The position numbers and the translations under genes were made by a program. 21,330 nt of DNA, taken from positions 4,785-26,114 of the forward strand of contig DKAI01000091.1 in the NCBI GenBank assembly GCA_002450755.1, given 5' to 3'. The stretch comes from Deltaproteobacteria bacterium UBA6930. Lineage in GTDB: Bacteria; Myxococcota_A; UBA9160; UBA6930. This document shows positions 7,481 to 15,848 of the stretch, one piece after another. The first letter of the stretch is position 1. Each line of letters starts with the position of its first letter. The notes beneath the pieces are model-generated. The model worked only from the letters and a program-made list of their open reading frames with translations. It had not been told where the DNA came from and ran no database searches.

Positions 7481-7497
7481 GTAAAGTCAACCTTTAC
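7481..7497. promoter_or_regulatory. second inverted repeat with an embedded -35-like box
   Basis: GTAAAG-TCAAC-CTTTAC is a perfect 6-bp inverted repeat. Read on the minus strand its centre contains TTGACT (7485-7490), which resembles a sigma70 -35 box pointing at the methyltransferase. No matching -10 box is clear at 16-18 bp. It could be a second operator or a short RNA hairpin. Confidence 0.32.
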
Positions 7498-7960
7498 GTT
7501 GGTTCGGAGAAGAAGGTCTCTTGTCTTGATGTTAAAGCTTGTTGAGTGGGATTTCACGAGAGGCGTCTCTGCGGCTTAAGATGGAACGGTTTCTGTCACG
7601 GTTAGAAAAATGTGCGGAACGGATGTATAACTTTAATCTGGGAGCCTCGCCTCTTGGTAGCTAAGGCCATAGGGTTGCAGTATCGCCGTAAAAAGCTCTG
7701 CAAGTCCGTCTGCTTTAGAACGGGCGTCAGTTTTTATCTTGTCTGTATAGTAGGGCAGTGCGCAGGCCAAAGGATGGCAACGTGTTCTCTAGGCAATTCC
7801 CTAGATCTTAACGACGCCCCAGTACCTGCAGATGCTCGCTGTTAATGGGCCGCGGAAATGTATGGTGCCTTATGTGACTGGTTTATTCGGTTGGTTCGCG
7901 TCGTTAGGTCTCAGTTGCTTGATGTCATCAAGAAATCACTGATCGAGAGCCCTAAGAGGG

Positions 7961-7982
7961 TTATAAAACCTACACTTTATAA
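7961..7982. repeat. AT-rich perfect inverted repeat
   Basis: The 7-bp arms TTATAAA (7961-7967) and TTTATAA (7976-7982) flank ACCTACAC. It lies about 10 bp before a TTGACC hexamer that could be a -35 box for the gene at 8181, so it may be an activator or repressor site. Confidence 0.3.
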
Positions 7983-8112
7983 GTTTGTGACTTGACCGCA
8001 GAGAATAAACACCCACATTCTTATTTGGGGGTCCGGAAGTCTAATTGGTGCATTCGTTGGTACCTAGGATATCCGGTAAAGCGCTTTTGATTCGGTGCTG
8101 AGGGTTTGTGTA

Positions 8113-8136
8113 CTGCTCCGCGATTTAGTGGAGCAG
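8113..8136 (+). other. hairpin in the leader of the gene at 8181
   Basis: CTGCTCC (8113-8119) pairs perfectly with GGAGCAG (8130-8136) around a 10-nt loop. It is followed by the small palindrome GGTTTAAAACC (8136-8146). There is no T-run, so it is more likely a leader structure than a terminator. Confidence 0.3.
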
Positions 8137-8180
8137 GTTTAAAACCTTCGAATTGGCTTGAGGGCTGAGAGGGAGTAATT

Positions 8181-8573
8181 ATGAAGATGTTTTCTAGAGT
8201 TATGGGCACGGCCTTAGTAGCCGTGGTTTTCGCGCTGGTTTTTCAACCGACTGCCGCTATCGCTGGAGGCTCTGACGAGGAGGTCGGAATTCGAATCGGG
8301 TCGGGAGTTGCATCGCTTTTTTACACGCCTGCCAAACTGGCTTATGCCGGCGGGGGAGCGCTGATTGCGGGTATGGCCTATGCAGCTTCGGGAGGAGATA
8401 GATCCGTAGCGGAGCCTATTCTCAATGCATCGGTGCGTGGAGACTATTTAGTTCGACCGGAGCACATTCGTAGAGAGAAGGCTTTAGAGTTCGTGGGTAG
8501 GTCTCCGGAGCATTTGCGTCTAGGGAAACCTTCTGCACGGCCAGGAGGAGAAATCAAGGGAGAAAACTTTTAA
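8181..8573 (+). CDS. small exported protein of unknown function
   Basis: The 130-residue product begins with a clear Sec signal peptide. It has basic residues at 2-6, a hydrophobic core at about 9-21, and a likely cleavage after Ala28 (AIA/GG). A second hydrophobic, glycine-rich segment at about 52-70 (AYAGGGALIAGMAYAAS) could tether it to a membrane. A charged tail follows with VRPEHIRREK (91-100) and LEFVGR (102-107). From memory, short proteins with a P-K-x-x-YAG-G segment, then a GGD, then a P-x-H-x-R-x-E block recur in deltaproteobacteria-like genomes without a known function; I could not check this. AGGGAG at 8170-8175, 5 nt before the ATG, supports the start. It lies upstream of ccdA with a 167-bp gap. 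Confidence 0.75.
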   Translation: MKMFSRVMGTALVAVVFALVFQPTAAIAGGSDEEVGIRIGSGVASLFYTPAKLAYAGGGALIAGMAYAASGGDRSVAEPILNASVRGDYLVRPEHIRREKALEFVGRSPEHLRLGKPSARPGGEIKGENF

Positions 8574-8622
8574 ACTACATCCTTTGAAAGACGGCGATCT
8601 TTTGTCACAGGCGGGCACAAAG

Positions 8623-8646
8623 CGCTTTTTGCGTTTTGCAAAAGCG
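8623..8646 (+). terminator. hairpin after the exported-protein gene, possible terminator
   Basis: CGCTTTTTGC (8623-8632) pairs with GCAAAAGCG (8638-8646) around GTTTT, with one bulged base. It lies 49 bp after the stop at 8573. No T-run follows, so it may be a processing or stability hairpin instead of an intrinsic terminator. Confidence 0.3.
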
Positions 8647-8740
8647 TCGCTCTCTTAAAAGAGTTTGAGAGACTGATGGGAAGAGACCTGTTGGGGGACT
8701 CTTAGAGCCAGATGGAATAGCGAGGTTTTCTGATAGGTAA

Positions 8741-9511
8741 ATGCAAGATCCCTTGTCCTTGGCAAGTCTGGTTGGAGCACTGTTGGCGGGAGTTTTGTCC
8801 GTACTTTCTCCATGTGTACTTCCTCTGATGCCAGCATATTTGTCTTTGATCTCAGGAATTTCAGTAGACGAGATGCAGTCTAACTCTGCTAGTCGAAGTC
8901 GAGTGCTTTTGGGGTGCTTAGGTTTTTTTCTTGGTTTTACAGCGGTTTTTGTTGCACTGGGTGCTTCTGCATCCGTGGTAGGACGGTTGCTTGTTACTTG
9001 GAAGGTGCTTCTTTTTGGATTCGAAATCCGGGCGGTACAGGTTGCAGGCCTGTTGATTATAGTTATGGGGCTGCATATGGTGGGGCTCTTTTCCGTCAGC
9101 TGGTTTAATCGAGAATTTCGCTGGGGCTCACGCTTACGTTCAAACGGTTTGATAGGAGCGTCCTTAATAGGCGCTGCATTTGCGTTTGGCTGGTCTCCCT
9201 GCGTTGGACCGATCCTAGGTAGTATTTTGACAATTGCGGGTGCCCGGGATACTGCAACCGACGGGATGCTATTGCTCTCCGTTTACTCTCTTGGTCTTGG
9301 AATACCCTTCTTTTTAGCTGGTGCTAGTCTCGACACTTTCTTGAGGTGGTTTGCCAGTGTGAGGCGCCATTTGCCTTTGATTAAAATCCTCTCAGGGTGT
9401 TTTTTGGTAGCTATTGGGACGTTGATACTGACGAACCGTTTAGCATCATTGAATAGTTATTTTACGTTCATGAACCGCATTGTGGAGGCTGCAGAGGCTC
9501 TACTACTGTGA
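8741..9511 (+). CDS. ccdA: CcdA-type thiol-disulfide transmembrane transporter
   Basis: This 256-residue inner-membrane protein belongs to the CcdA/DsbD-beta family, which moves reducing equivalents from cytosolic thioredoxin to the periplasm. It has six hydrophobic segments, starting at about 7-30, 54-80, 98-118, 137-165, 176-195 and 212-232. The redox pair is Cys25 (LSPCVLPL) and Cys154 (WSPCVGP), in the pseudosymmetric positions expected for the family. It lacks the periplasmic domains of full-length DsbD. Its stop overlaps the GTG of the next gene by 4 bp. That gene encodes a thioredoxin-like protein, the normal partner of CcdA in cytochrome c maturation or disulfide isomerisation. No cytochrome c maturation genes are visible. 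Confidence 0.92.
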   Translation: MQDPLSLASLVGALLAGVLSVLSPCVLPLMPAYLSLISGISVDEMQSNSASRSRVLLGCLGFFLGFTAVFVALGASASVVGRLLVTWKVLLFGFEIRAVQVAGLLIIVMGLHMVGLFSVSWFNREFRWGSRLRSNGLIGASLIGAAFAFGWSPCVGPILGSILTIAGARDTATDGMLLLSVYSLGLGIPFFLAGASLDTFLRWFASVRRHLPLIKILSGCFLVAIGTLILTNRLASLNSYFTFMNRIVEAAEALLL

Positions 9512-10035
9512 TTTGTGGAGTGCTTAAACGTGAGACGAGACAGTGGTTAATACTTGTGGCTGTGCTGTTGTTCTCTGTTGGCTGTACTCCTGAAAATAAA
9601 AAATCGTGGATGGATCCCCCTGAGATGGCTCCGAAGTTCTCGTTGGAGAGCTTGTCGGATACTTCGGTTGCCATGGATGACTTGCTTGGCAATACGGTCA
9701 TAATAGACTTTTGGGCGACCTGGTGTGCCCCATGTGTAAAACAGGTGCCGGTTCTTAACAAGTTTATGGACGATAATAGGGGTGAAGGCGTAGAGGTAAT
9801 CGGAATTTCAGTAGATTCGAAAGGCTGGGAGGTTATTCGTCCATTTGTTCATAAACATCAAATTAGATATACCGTTCTCTTGGGTGATGAGTCCCTCGCT
9901 CAAAGTTACGGGGCGCTGGGCTTCCCCGCGACCTTTGTGGTTGCTCCGTCCGGAAAGATTTCCCACGTTCATTTCGGTGTCATATCCCTTTCGGAGCTCT
10001 CGAATGCTGTCGAGAAAGCCAACGAAGGCTATTGA
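9508..10035 (+). CDS. TlpA/ResA-like thioredoxin, probable lipoprotein
   Basis: This is an extracytoplasmic thioredoxin-fold reductase of the TlpA/ResA type, 175 residues from a GTG at 9508. An N-terminal hydrophobic segment (13-25) ends at Cys26. The lipobox-like FSVGC is imperfect because position -3 is Ser, so it may be a lipoprotein or a plain membrane anchor. The active site is WCAPC (Cys73, Cys76), with cis-proline Pro140 in GFPATFV. A second GTG at 9520 would give a shorter cytoplasmic tail. GTGA overlap with ccdA implies coupled translation, and CcdA would be its electron donor. Likely targets are apocytochromes c or misoxidised envelope proteins; lptD, the next gene, encodes a candidate. 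Confidence 0.9.
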   Translation: MICGVLKRETRQWLILVAVLLFSVGCTPENKKSWMDPPEMAPKFSLESLSDTSVAMDDLLGNTVIIDFWATWCAPCVKQVPVLNKFMDDNRGEGVEVIGISVDSKGWEVIRPFVHKHQIRYTVLLGDESLAQSYGALGFPATFVVAPSGKISHVHFGVISLSELSNAVEKANEGY

Positions 10036-10126
10036 CTCATTATTATAAATCCAAGCGAACCTCTGTTGCTTTGGCCTCAATTTGTTGATTGGGTTAGTCT
10101 GATGGGTACCGAGGGCTGTGTTTTAG

Positions 10127-12667
10127 ATGAAACCTTTGTCTTTTGACTTGAACAAATACCTACCGAAAAGCCATATGAAACAGATGGCAGGTTATTCCCA
10201 AAAGGTTCTGGTTGGGCTGATCGTTTCATTCCTGATTCTTATGTCTGGAGCTCCTGCTTGGGCTCAAGGTATCGATAGCGATAGCCCCTACGACGTCACC
10301 GCCGACTCCGTCGACTACGAACAGGAGCGAGATTTATACGTGGCTCGTGGAAACGTTCGAGTCGCACATCCCGATAAAACCGTAACAGCTGACTGGATGT
10401 CTATTAATAATACTACCCGACGCGGCATTGCAATCGGCAATGTCGTAGTGATAGATGCATCTGACACTCTTTTTGCCGACTCTGTTGAGTTTAATATAGA
10501 CTCGTTTGAGACCCTAATCTTGGACGGGCGCCTCGAAGGTGAGATGCAGATGACGGGTAGAACCGTGCGTCGTGTGGGGGAAAAGGAATTTACTTTTGAG
10601 GATGCGACCTTTACATCCTGTCGGTGCCCCGATGATGGAAAAGAACCCTGGAAAGTCAAGGCGAAGACGACTGATTTGGAAGTCGGAGGCTACGGTACCG
10701 CGCGGAATACAACCTTTAATGTTTTAGGCGTTCCCGTTGTGTGGCTTCCATGGATGCTTTATCCAGTTAAAACTGAGAGGCAGACTGGTTTTCTTTTTCC
10801 CGAAATCGGATTTTCTACCGATGACGGGGGCGATTGGGGTCTTCCTTTTTTCTGGGCAGCAAGGGACGATCTGAATGTTACTTACACCCCGAGTTGGATT
10901 GCAGATCAAGGTTTTCTTAACAAGTTAGAGATAGAGCACGTGATGGGTGAAAGGGGTAAGTCTGATCTTTATTTCGCCTTTATTAACGATGACGACGAGG
11001 TGGAAGAGTCCGATCTATCGACACCTTTTGACCCGAGGAGGTGGGGCCTTGATTGGCTCCATGATCAAGATCTTCCTTTTCAGTTACGGGGAAAGATTGA
11101 CGCAAAGATTATTTCGGACAACATGTATTCTTATGACTACGATGGCTTTAGTGATTATAGGAACGATCGTTTCGTAGAGTCGAAGGCTTTTTTGGAGCGT
11201 TCTTTCGGTGAGAATCAACAAATCGGATTTCATGGCGGACTGTGGTATGCAGATGATCAGCAGAACCCTGACGATCAAGACAGGGATCGGTTCCTTCTCC
11301 AGCGAGTTCCTTCTCTAGCGTTCAGCGCACCTGACTTGGAAGTGCCTAAGGTTAATGGCCTGTTTGCTTCTCTCAACGTCGAATATGCATATTTCTGGTC
11401 AAAACAACAGGCAGATGAAGCGTACCCGAATGCTACTGCCGTTCGAAAAATGTTTTTGGATACAGGTGCAGATGGAATTCCAAATGGACATGAGAGGGGA
11501 AGTTCAGGTTCTTACGAAGTGGATGGGAGCGGAGACGACTCTCCGAGAGGGTTCGAGGGGAATGGTCGATTTGACGAAGGTGAACCGCTTCTGGATAAAG
11601 GAAGTCGGCTCGTCCTGAATCCAAGGCTTGCGTACCCACTACGAATTGGCGATAAGATTGAAATACTTCCCGAGATTGGATACCACGGTACTTTTTATCA
11701 GACAGAAGAACAGGGAAGTGAGATTCGCCAGCTTTTAACGGCTCAGTTGGATGTTCGGACACGACTGCGTGGCTCATTCAACATTCCAATCTTGAATAAA
11801 GAAGTGCTACACGTTCTAGAACCCCGTATCGCGTATACAGCGATAAGCTCGGACTCTCAGAGTGATAACCCGCTGCTGGTCCCTCAAGGTTCAGTCTTGC
11901 AAGATAGAATCAGGCAACTGGAGTTAAGTAATATCACTCGTGATCCATCAGATCGTATCGACAGTTTGAATGCGATTACGATTGGGGTCTCTAATAGGTT
12001 TTATGGAAAGGCTGACAGCTGGTTCGGGGAGGAACGAAAAGCAGATGGGGATAACTTTTATGTTTCGGAACGCCTTGTTGGCGAACTTTCTCTAGGAACG
12101 CAATATAATTTTTCAAATGATAAATTTAACAATTTGATTCTTGATGGAACCATGTATCCCGGGGAAGGGTGGAGTTCGCGTTTTAACTTCGGGTACGACC
12201 TCGATAATCAGCGTGTAGGAGAGGGTATGCTCGAGTTCGGGTGGAATCATGAGAGGGGTCACAGGTTAGGTTTTATGTATAGGTATCTCAGAGATATTCC
12301 ACCCTTCTTTGAGGCCTTTCGCTTTGACGACGATCGTTTTGAGGAATTTGAGATTAATTTTAAAAGAGTAAATCAGGTAGGGTTTTCAACGCGGGTCGCA
12401 CTCTCTCCCAATTGGGCACTTGAATACGGAACGGGATATTCCCTAGAGGAGTCGTTAAATTTGAGCAATGAAGGGGCACTTGAATATATCTCGAAGTGTC
12501 GCTGCTGGGCTATACGGCTGGAAGTGGAAGATGACCGTATTGATGGCCTTGAGATTGAGCTTCGATATCAATTGATTGGATTAGGGGATGATACGGATAG
12601 GCCCTTCAAGAGCACTGGTAGTAGAGGGCGAAGGGCTAGTACTCGCCTTTTAGATCCCAGCAGGTAG
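10127..12667 (+). CDS. lptD: LPS assembly outer-membrane protein LptD
   Basis: LptD inserts lipopolysaccharide into the outer leaflet of the outer membrane. The 846-residue product has a late signal peptide (core about 27-40, likely cleavage after Ala46). An OstA/LptA-like beta-jellyroll domain spans about 50-185, with YVARGNVRV (71-79). A C-terminal beta-barrel covers about 200-820, with LGVPVVWLPWMLYPV (200-214) at its start. The only cysteines are Cys165/Cys167 and Cys791/Cys793, matching the positions of the inter-domain disulfides of E. coli LptD. An insert at about 444-492 is rich in Asp, Gly and Asn (DTGADGIPNG, EGNGRFDEGEP). A second Met at residue 17 would give a more usual signal peptide but has no ribosome-binding site. 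LptE is not visible. Confidence 0.92.
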   Translation: MKPLSFDLNKYLPKSHMKQMAGYSQKVLVGLIVSFLILMSGAPAWAQGIDSDSPYDVTADSVDYEQERDLYVARGNVRVAHPDKTVTADWMSINNTTRRGIAIGNVVVIDASDTLFADSVEFNIDSFETLILDGRLEGEMQMTGRTVRRVGEKEFTFEDATFTSCRCPDDGKEPWKVKAKTTDLEVGGYGTARNTTFNVLGVPVVWLPWMLYPVKTERQTGFLFPEIGFSTDDGGDWGLPFFWAARDDLNVTYTPSWIADQGFLNKLEIEHVMGERGKSDLYFAFINDDDEVEESDLSTPFDPRRWGLDWLHDQDLPFQLRGKIDAKIISDNMYSYDYDGFSDYRNDRFVESKAFLERSFGENQQIGFHGGLWYADDQQNPDDQDRDRFLLQRVPSLAFSAPDLEVPKVNGLFASLNVEYAYFWSKQQADEAYPNATAVRKMFLDTGADGIPNGHERGSSGSYEVDGSGDDSPRGFEGNGRFDEGEPLLDKGSRLVLNPRLAYPLRIGDKIEILPEIGYHGTFYQTEEQGSEIRQLLTAQLDVRTRLRGSFNIPILNKEVLHVLEPRIAYTAISSDSQSDNPLLVPQGSVLQDRIRQLELSNITRDPSDRIDSLNAITIGVSNRFYGKADSWFGEERKADGDNFYVSERLVGELSLGTQYNFSNDKFNNLILDGTMYPGEGWSSRFNFGYDLDNQRVGEGMLEFGWNHERGHRLGFMYRYLRDIPPFFEAFRFDDDRFEEFEINFKRVNQVGFSTRVALSPNWALEYGTGYSLEESLNLSNEGALEYISKCRCWAIRLEVEDDRIDGLEIELRYQLIGLGDDTDRPFKSTGSRGRRASTRLLDPSR

Positions 12668-12760
12668 GAGCGCGCGATTGTGCTTGACCACCCGCAAAGG
12701 TTTGCTACCAAACGGAATTAACCCGACTTTTTCTATTTATCTTGAAAATGTGGAGAGCCG

Positions 12761-14248
12761 ATGCTCCGCCCGAACCAAGAAGAGTTTATTGAGCTTTCTC
12801 GTAAGGGAAATTTAGTACCAGTTGTCAGAGAAATCCTGGCTGACATGGAAACACCTGTTTCTCTTTTTCAGAAGCTGGATGATGGAGAGACTTCTTTTCT
12901 CTTTGAATCTGTGGAAGGAGGCGAGAAATGGGCACGGTGGAGTTTTATAGGAGTAGGTGCGAGGGCGAAGTTTTGCGCCAAAAACGGTACGATCAAATGG
13001 TCGAAGGGAACAACTCAAGTCGAAGCACCGTATAACGGTGATCCATTAAAATATTTGCGAGATCGTCTGGCAGAGTTTAAGGCAGTAGCGATTTCTGGTG
13101 AGGCTCTACCGAGGTTTTCTGGGGGCGCAGTTGGTGCGATCTCTTGGGACTGGATTCGATTTGTAGAAGATATCTCTAATACTAATGTCGATGAGTTGAA
13201 CTTTCCTGATGCAGTTTTTGTTATCCCCGAAACGGTAGTAGTCTATGACAATGTCAAACACAGAGCCTTGTTGATTCGTGAAGTCGAGATTGCAGCTGAA
13301 GATGAGGATCCCGCTAAGAAGTACGACGAGGCGGTTGAAGCTCTCGAAGAGCTTGTTATCAAGACCCGTACGAGTAGATCCGCTTCGACTAGCGAAGAGG
13401 TTCCAGGTTTAGGGGCATTGGTTGCCAGCGAAGATGAGGCTTCATATGGACTGATGGTTGAGAAAGCTAAGTCGTATATTGAGGCAGGAGATATTTTTCA
13501 AGCGGTTCTTTCTCAACGGTTCCAAACTCCCTTAGAAGTTGATCCGTTTCTGATTTACCGGCACCTTAGGAGAGTCAATCCGAGTCCTTATTTGTTTTTT
13601 CTGCGATGTGATGGGTCGATTTTAATTGGCTCGTCACCTGAAATATTAGTTCGTGTAGAGGATGGTCGGATTGATCTTCGGCCGATCGCGGGCACGAGGC
13701 CGCGTGGTGAGTCAGTCGAACAGGATCTTGCTCTTGAGGAAGAACTACTGAAAGATCCTAAAGAACGCGCAGAACATCTCATGCTGGTCGACTTAGGTCG
13801 TAATGATCTAGGTCGAGTAGCTGAGGTTGGAAGTGTTGAAGTGACTGACTATGCGATTATTGAGAGGTACTCCCATGTTATGCATATTGTCTCCAACGTT
13901 AAAGCAAAAATACGAGAGGGCCTAGACTGGCTAGACGTCTTAAGGGCATCATTCCCTGCAGGCACACTCTCAGGTGCGCCCAAAATACGTGCCATGGAGA
14001 TCATTGATGAATTGGAGCATCTTCGTAGAGGTCCATATGGAGGTTGCGTGGGATATGTGGATTCGTCAGGGAATATGGATATGGCCATAACCATCCGTAC
14101 GGTTTTGGTGAAAGACGAGACTGTTTATTTGCAAGCTGGAGGTGGAGTGGTAGCGGACTCGAAGCCAAAGGACGAATACGACGAGTCGCGTAATAAAGCC
14201 AAGGCATTGATTCACGCTCTTGATCTCGCGAGGAAGGAAGTCAGGTGA
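12761..14248 (+). CDS. trpE: anthranilate synthase component I
   Basis: TrpE makes anthranilate from chorismate and ammonia, which TrpG supplies from glutamine. The length, 495 residues, is normal. SFLFES (45-50) with WARWSFIG (57-64) corresponds to the tryptophan feedback site (LLES type), so the enzyme is probably inhibited by tryptophan. Catalytic blocks are PIAGTRPRG (308-316), VDLGRNDLG (343-351), FPAGTLSGAPK (398-408) and GPYGGCVGYV (424-433). The ATG has GGAG 5 nt upstream. The 93-bp gap after lptD holds no tandem Trp codons or clear attenuator. It has only a 5-bp hairpin at 12700-12713 and a weak TTGACC, so the operon may be read from further upstream. Confidence 0.96.
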   Translation: MLRPNQEEFIELSRKGNLVPVVREILADMETPVSLFQKLDDGETSFLFESVEGGEKWARWSFIGVGARAKFCAKNGTIKWSKGTTQVEAPYNGDPLKYLRDRLAEFKAVAISGEALPRFSGGAVGAISWDWIRFVEDISNTNVDELNFPDAVFVIPETVVVYDNVKHRALLIREVEIAAEDEDPAKKYDEAVEALEELVIKTRTSRSASTSEEVPGLGALVASEDEASYGLMVEKAKSYIEAGDIFQAVLSQRFQTPLEVDPFLIYRHLRRVNPSPYLFFLRCDGSILIGSSPEILVRVEDGRIDLRPIAGTRPRGESVEQDLALEEELLKDPKERAEHLMLVDLGRNDLGRVAEVGSVEVTDYAIIERYSHVMHIVSNVKAKIREGLDWLDVLRASFPAGTLSGAPKIRAMEIIDELEHLRRGPYGGCVGYVDSSGNMDMAITIRTVLVKDETVYLQAGGGVVADSKPKDEYDESRNKAKALIHALDLARKEVR

Positions 14249-14832
14249 TCCGAATTCTCGTAATCGATAACTACGATTCCTTCACCTATAATCTAGTTCA
14301 ATACTTTATGGAACTTGGTACTGAAGTAGAGGTCGTTCGGAATGATGCGGAACCACTGGACAGAATTGTTCAACGTTCGATTGAAGGAGTCGTCGTTTCG
14401 CCTGGGCCTGGGAGACCAGAAGATTCGGGCGTTTCACTCGAATCGGTGAAAGCTTTTGGGGAACGTAGAATACCGCTCCTTGGAGTATGTCTCGGTCACC
14501 AATGTATCGGCCAAGCGTTCGGTTGTGAAATCACCGGAGCAAAACGTCTCATGCACGGAAAAACTTCGGAAATAACACACAACGGTAACGGTCTGTTTGT
14601 TGGTTTGCCGAATCCTTTTGAAGCAACGCGTTATCATTCTCTTGTTGTTTCAGGCAAGAGCGTTCCTCAGGCTCTCGAAGTTTGCGCCCATAGCGAAGAT
14701 GGGGAAATAATGGGAATTAAACATCGACAGCTCCCAATTGTAGGCGTGCAGTTTCATCCGGAATCGGTAATGACAAAAATGGGTAAGAGTATTGTCAGAA
14801 ATTTTCTCGACATGTGTGGCGAAGTCTCGTGA
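14245..14832 (+). CDS. trpG: anthranilate synthase component II (glutamine amidotransferase)
   Basis: TrpG hydrolyses glutamine and passes ammonia to TrpE. The 195-residue class I amidotransferase has the oxyanion segment SPGPGRPEDSG (52-62), the nucleophile Cys82 in GVCLGHQ, and His171 and Glu173 in QFHPES. It is a separate TrpG, not fused to TrpD. The GTG start overlaps the trpE TGA by 4 bp and follows a purine-rich AGGAAGGAAG. The same subunit can serve p-aminobenzoate synthesis in some bacteria; the trp operon context supports the anthranilate role. Confidence 0.95.
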   Translation: MIRILVIDNYDSFTYNLVQYFMELGTEVEVVRNDAEPLDRIVQRSIEGVVVSPGPGRPEDSGVSLESVKAFGERRIPLLGVCLGHQCIGQAFGCEITGAKRLMHGKTSEITHNGNGLFVGLPNPFEATRYHSLVVSGKSVPQALEVCAHSEDGEIMGIKHRQLPIVGVQFHPESVMTKMGKSIVRNFLDMCGEVS

Positions 14833-15848
14833 GCCTTTTTGAAGCAATTGATCTAGCATCATCTGGAGTCGAAGTTCCCTCTAAGATCCTAGAGAGTGCG
14901 TTTCATTCGATTATGCAAGGTGAGGCCAGTGATGCGGAAGTGGCAGGACTTCTCGTTGCGTTACGTACGAAGGGTGAGACTTCTAGCGAGATAATGGCTG
15001 CAGCAAGAGCATGTCTCGAAAACGCCGATATGAATCAGCTGCCTGACGAGAGAGCCATAGATACTTGTGGTACAGGTGGGGATGGGGCTGCGACTTTTAA
15101 TATATCCACTATTTCAGCTCTCGTTGCCGCTGGGGCCGGAGCCACCGTTGTCAAACATGGGAACAAAGCTGCCTCAAGCAGAAGCGGGAGTTACGACGTT
15201 TTAGAGGCTCTAGGTGTGAAAGCCGACTTGCCGGTCTCCTTTGCAGCCGAGATGGCTCGGAATATTGGCATTGGCTTTTTTTTCGCACGGCGAGCTCATC
15301 CCGCCATGCGTTACATGGCTAATGCACGACAGCGGCTTAAAATTCGCACGATCATGAACTGCCTAGGGCCAATTCTAAACCCTGTTCGAGTGAAAAGGCA
15401 GCTGCTGGGGGTATATGATCAAGCTCTTGTAATGCCGATAGCGCAAGTTCTGCGAGGTTTAGGTTCCGAAAGGGTGATGGTGGTACATGGATCAGATGGT
15501 CTTGACGAGCTTACAACAACGGGGACAAGTTTTGCCGTTTTCTGGGATGGCGTAGAGATGGTTGACTATACGGTCGATCCCGAACAATACGGAATCAAAT
15601 TAGCTCGCCCAGAAGATTTGCGTGGAGGAGATCCGGTAACGAATGCAAAGATCGGAACTTCTATTTTGTCAGGAGAGCTTGGTGCTCCGCGGGACATAGT
15701 TGTACTTAACTCGGGAGCGGCTCTTTGGGTGGCGGGTCTGGCAGAGAATTTTGAGAAGGGGATAGAAGCAGCAGCGAAAAGTATCGATTCCGGAGAGGCA
15801 AAGAAAAAACTTGAAGCATTGATTCGTTATAGTCAGCGCGAGGCTTAA
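14829..15848 (+). CDS. trpD: anthranilate phosphoribosyltransferase
   Basis: TrpD joins anthranilate to phosphoribosyl pyrophosphate. Counting from the GTG at 14829 the protein has 339 residues. The PRPP loop CGTGGDG is at about 80-86, and VKHGNKAASSRSGS at about 108-121 binds anthranilate and PRPP. DELTTTG carries the acidic metal ligands. The frame opens at another GTG, 14814, but homology begins at the second GTG. The second GTG also makes the same 4-bp GTGA overlap with trpG that recurs in this operon, so I prefer it. Confidence 0.95.
   Translation: MSLFEAIDLASSGVEVPSKILESAFHSIMQGEASDAEVAGLLVALRTKGETSSEIMAAARACLENADMNQLPDERAIDTCGTGGDGAATFNISTISALVAAGAGATVVKHGNKAASSRSGSYDVLEALGVKADLPVSFAAEMARNIGIGFFFARRAHPAMRYMANARQRLKIRTIMNCLGPILNPVRVKRQLLGVYDQALVMPIAQVLRGLGSERVMVVHGSDGLDELTTTGTSFAVFWDGVEMVDYTVDPEQYGIKLARPEDLRGGDPVTNAKIGTSILSGELGAPRDIVVLNSGAALWVAGLAENFEKGIEAAAKSIDSGEAKKKLEALIRYSQREA

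Larger units (their letters stand above)
7423..8180. other. 758-bp region without a convincing gene
   Basis: This is the longest gap in the window. It holds the methyltransferase regulatory repeats at its left end. It also holds an AT-rich perfect inverted repeat TTATAAA-N8-TTTATAA at 7961-7982 and TTGACC (7992-7997) with a poor -10 CATTCT 18 bp later. A 7-bp hairpin lies at 8113-8136, just before the next gene. Open frames of 77 and 62 codons exist but lack ribosome-binding sites and homology. I see no tRNA, no long repeat and no obvious gene remnant. A small RNA or a long 5' untranslated leader is possible. Confidence 0.5.

Noticed and set aside
7612..7845. 77-codon frame in the long gap
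   Set aside because: It starts at a GTG with no ribosome-binding site, has an odd cysteine-rich composition, and shows no recognised family or signal peptide.
7500..8180. tRNA gene in the long gap
   Set aside because: No T-loop consensus with a matching acceptor stem was found on the plus strand; nearby GGTTCG matches have no partner arms.
8021..8209. 62-codon minus-strand frame across the leader of the exported-protein gene
   Set aside because: It overlaps the ribosome-binding site and start of a well-supported gene on the other strand and has no ribosome-binding site of its own.
12668..12760. trp attenuator or leader peptide before trpE
   Set aside because: I found no tandem Trp codons, no alternative hairpins with a T-run and no T-box-like sequence; there is only a 5-bp hairpin.
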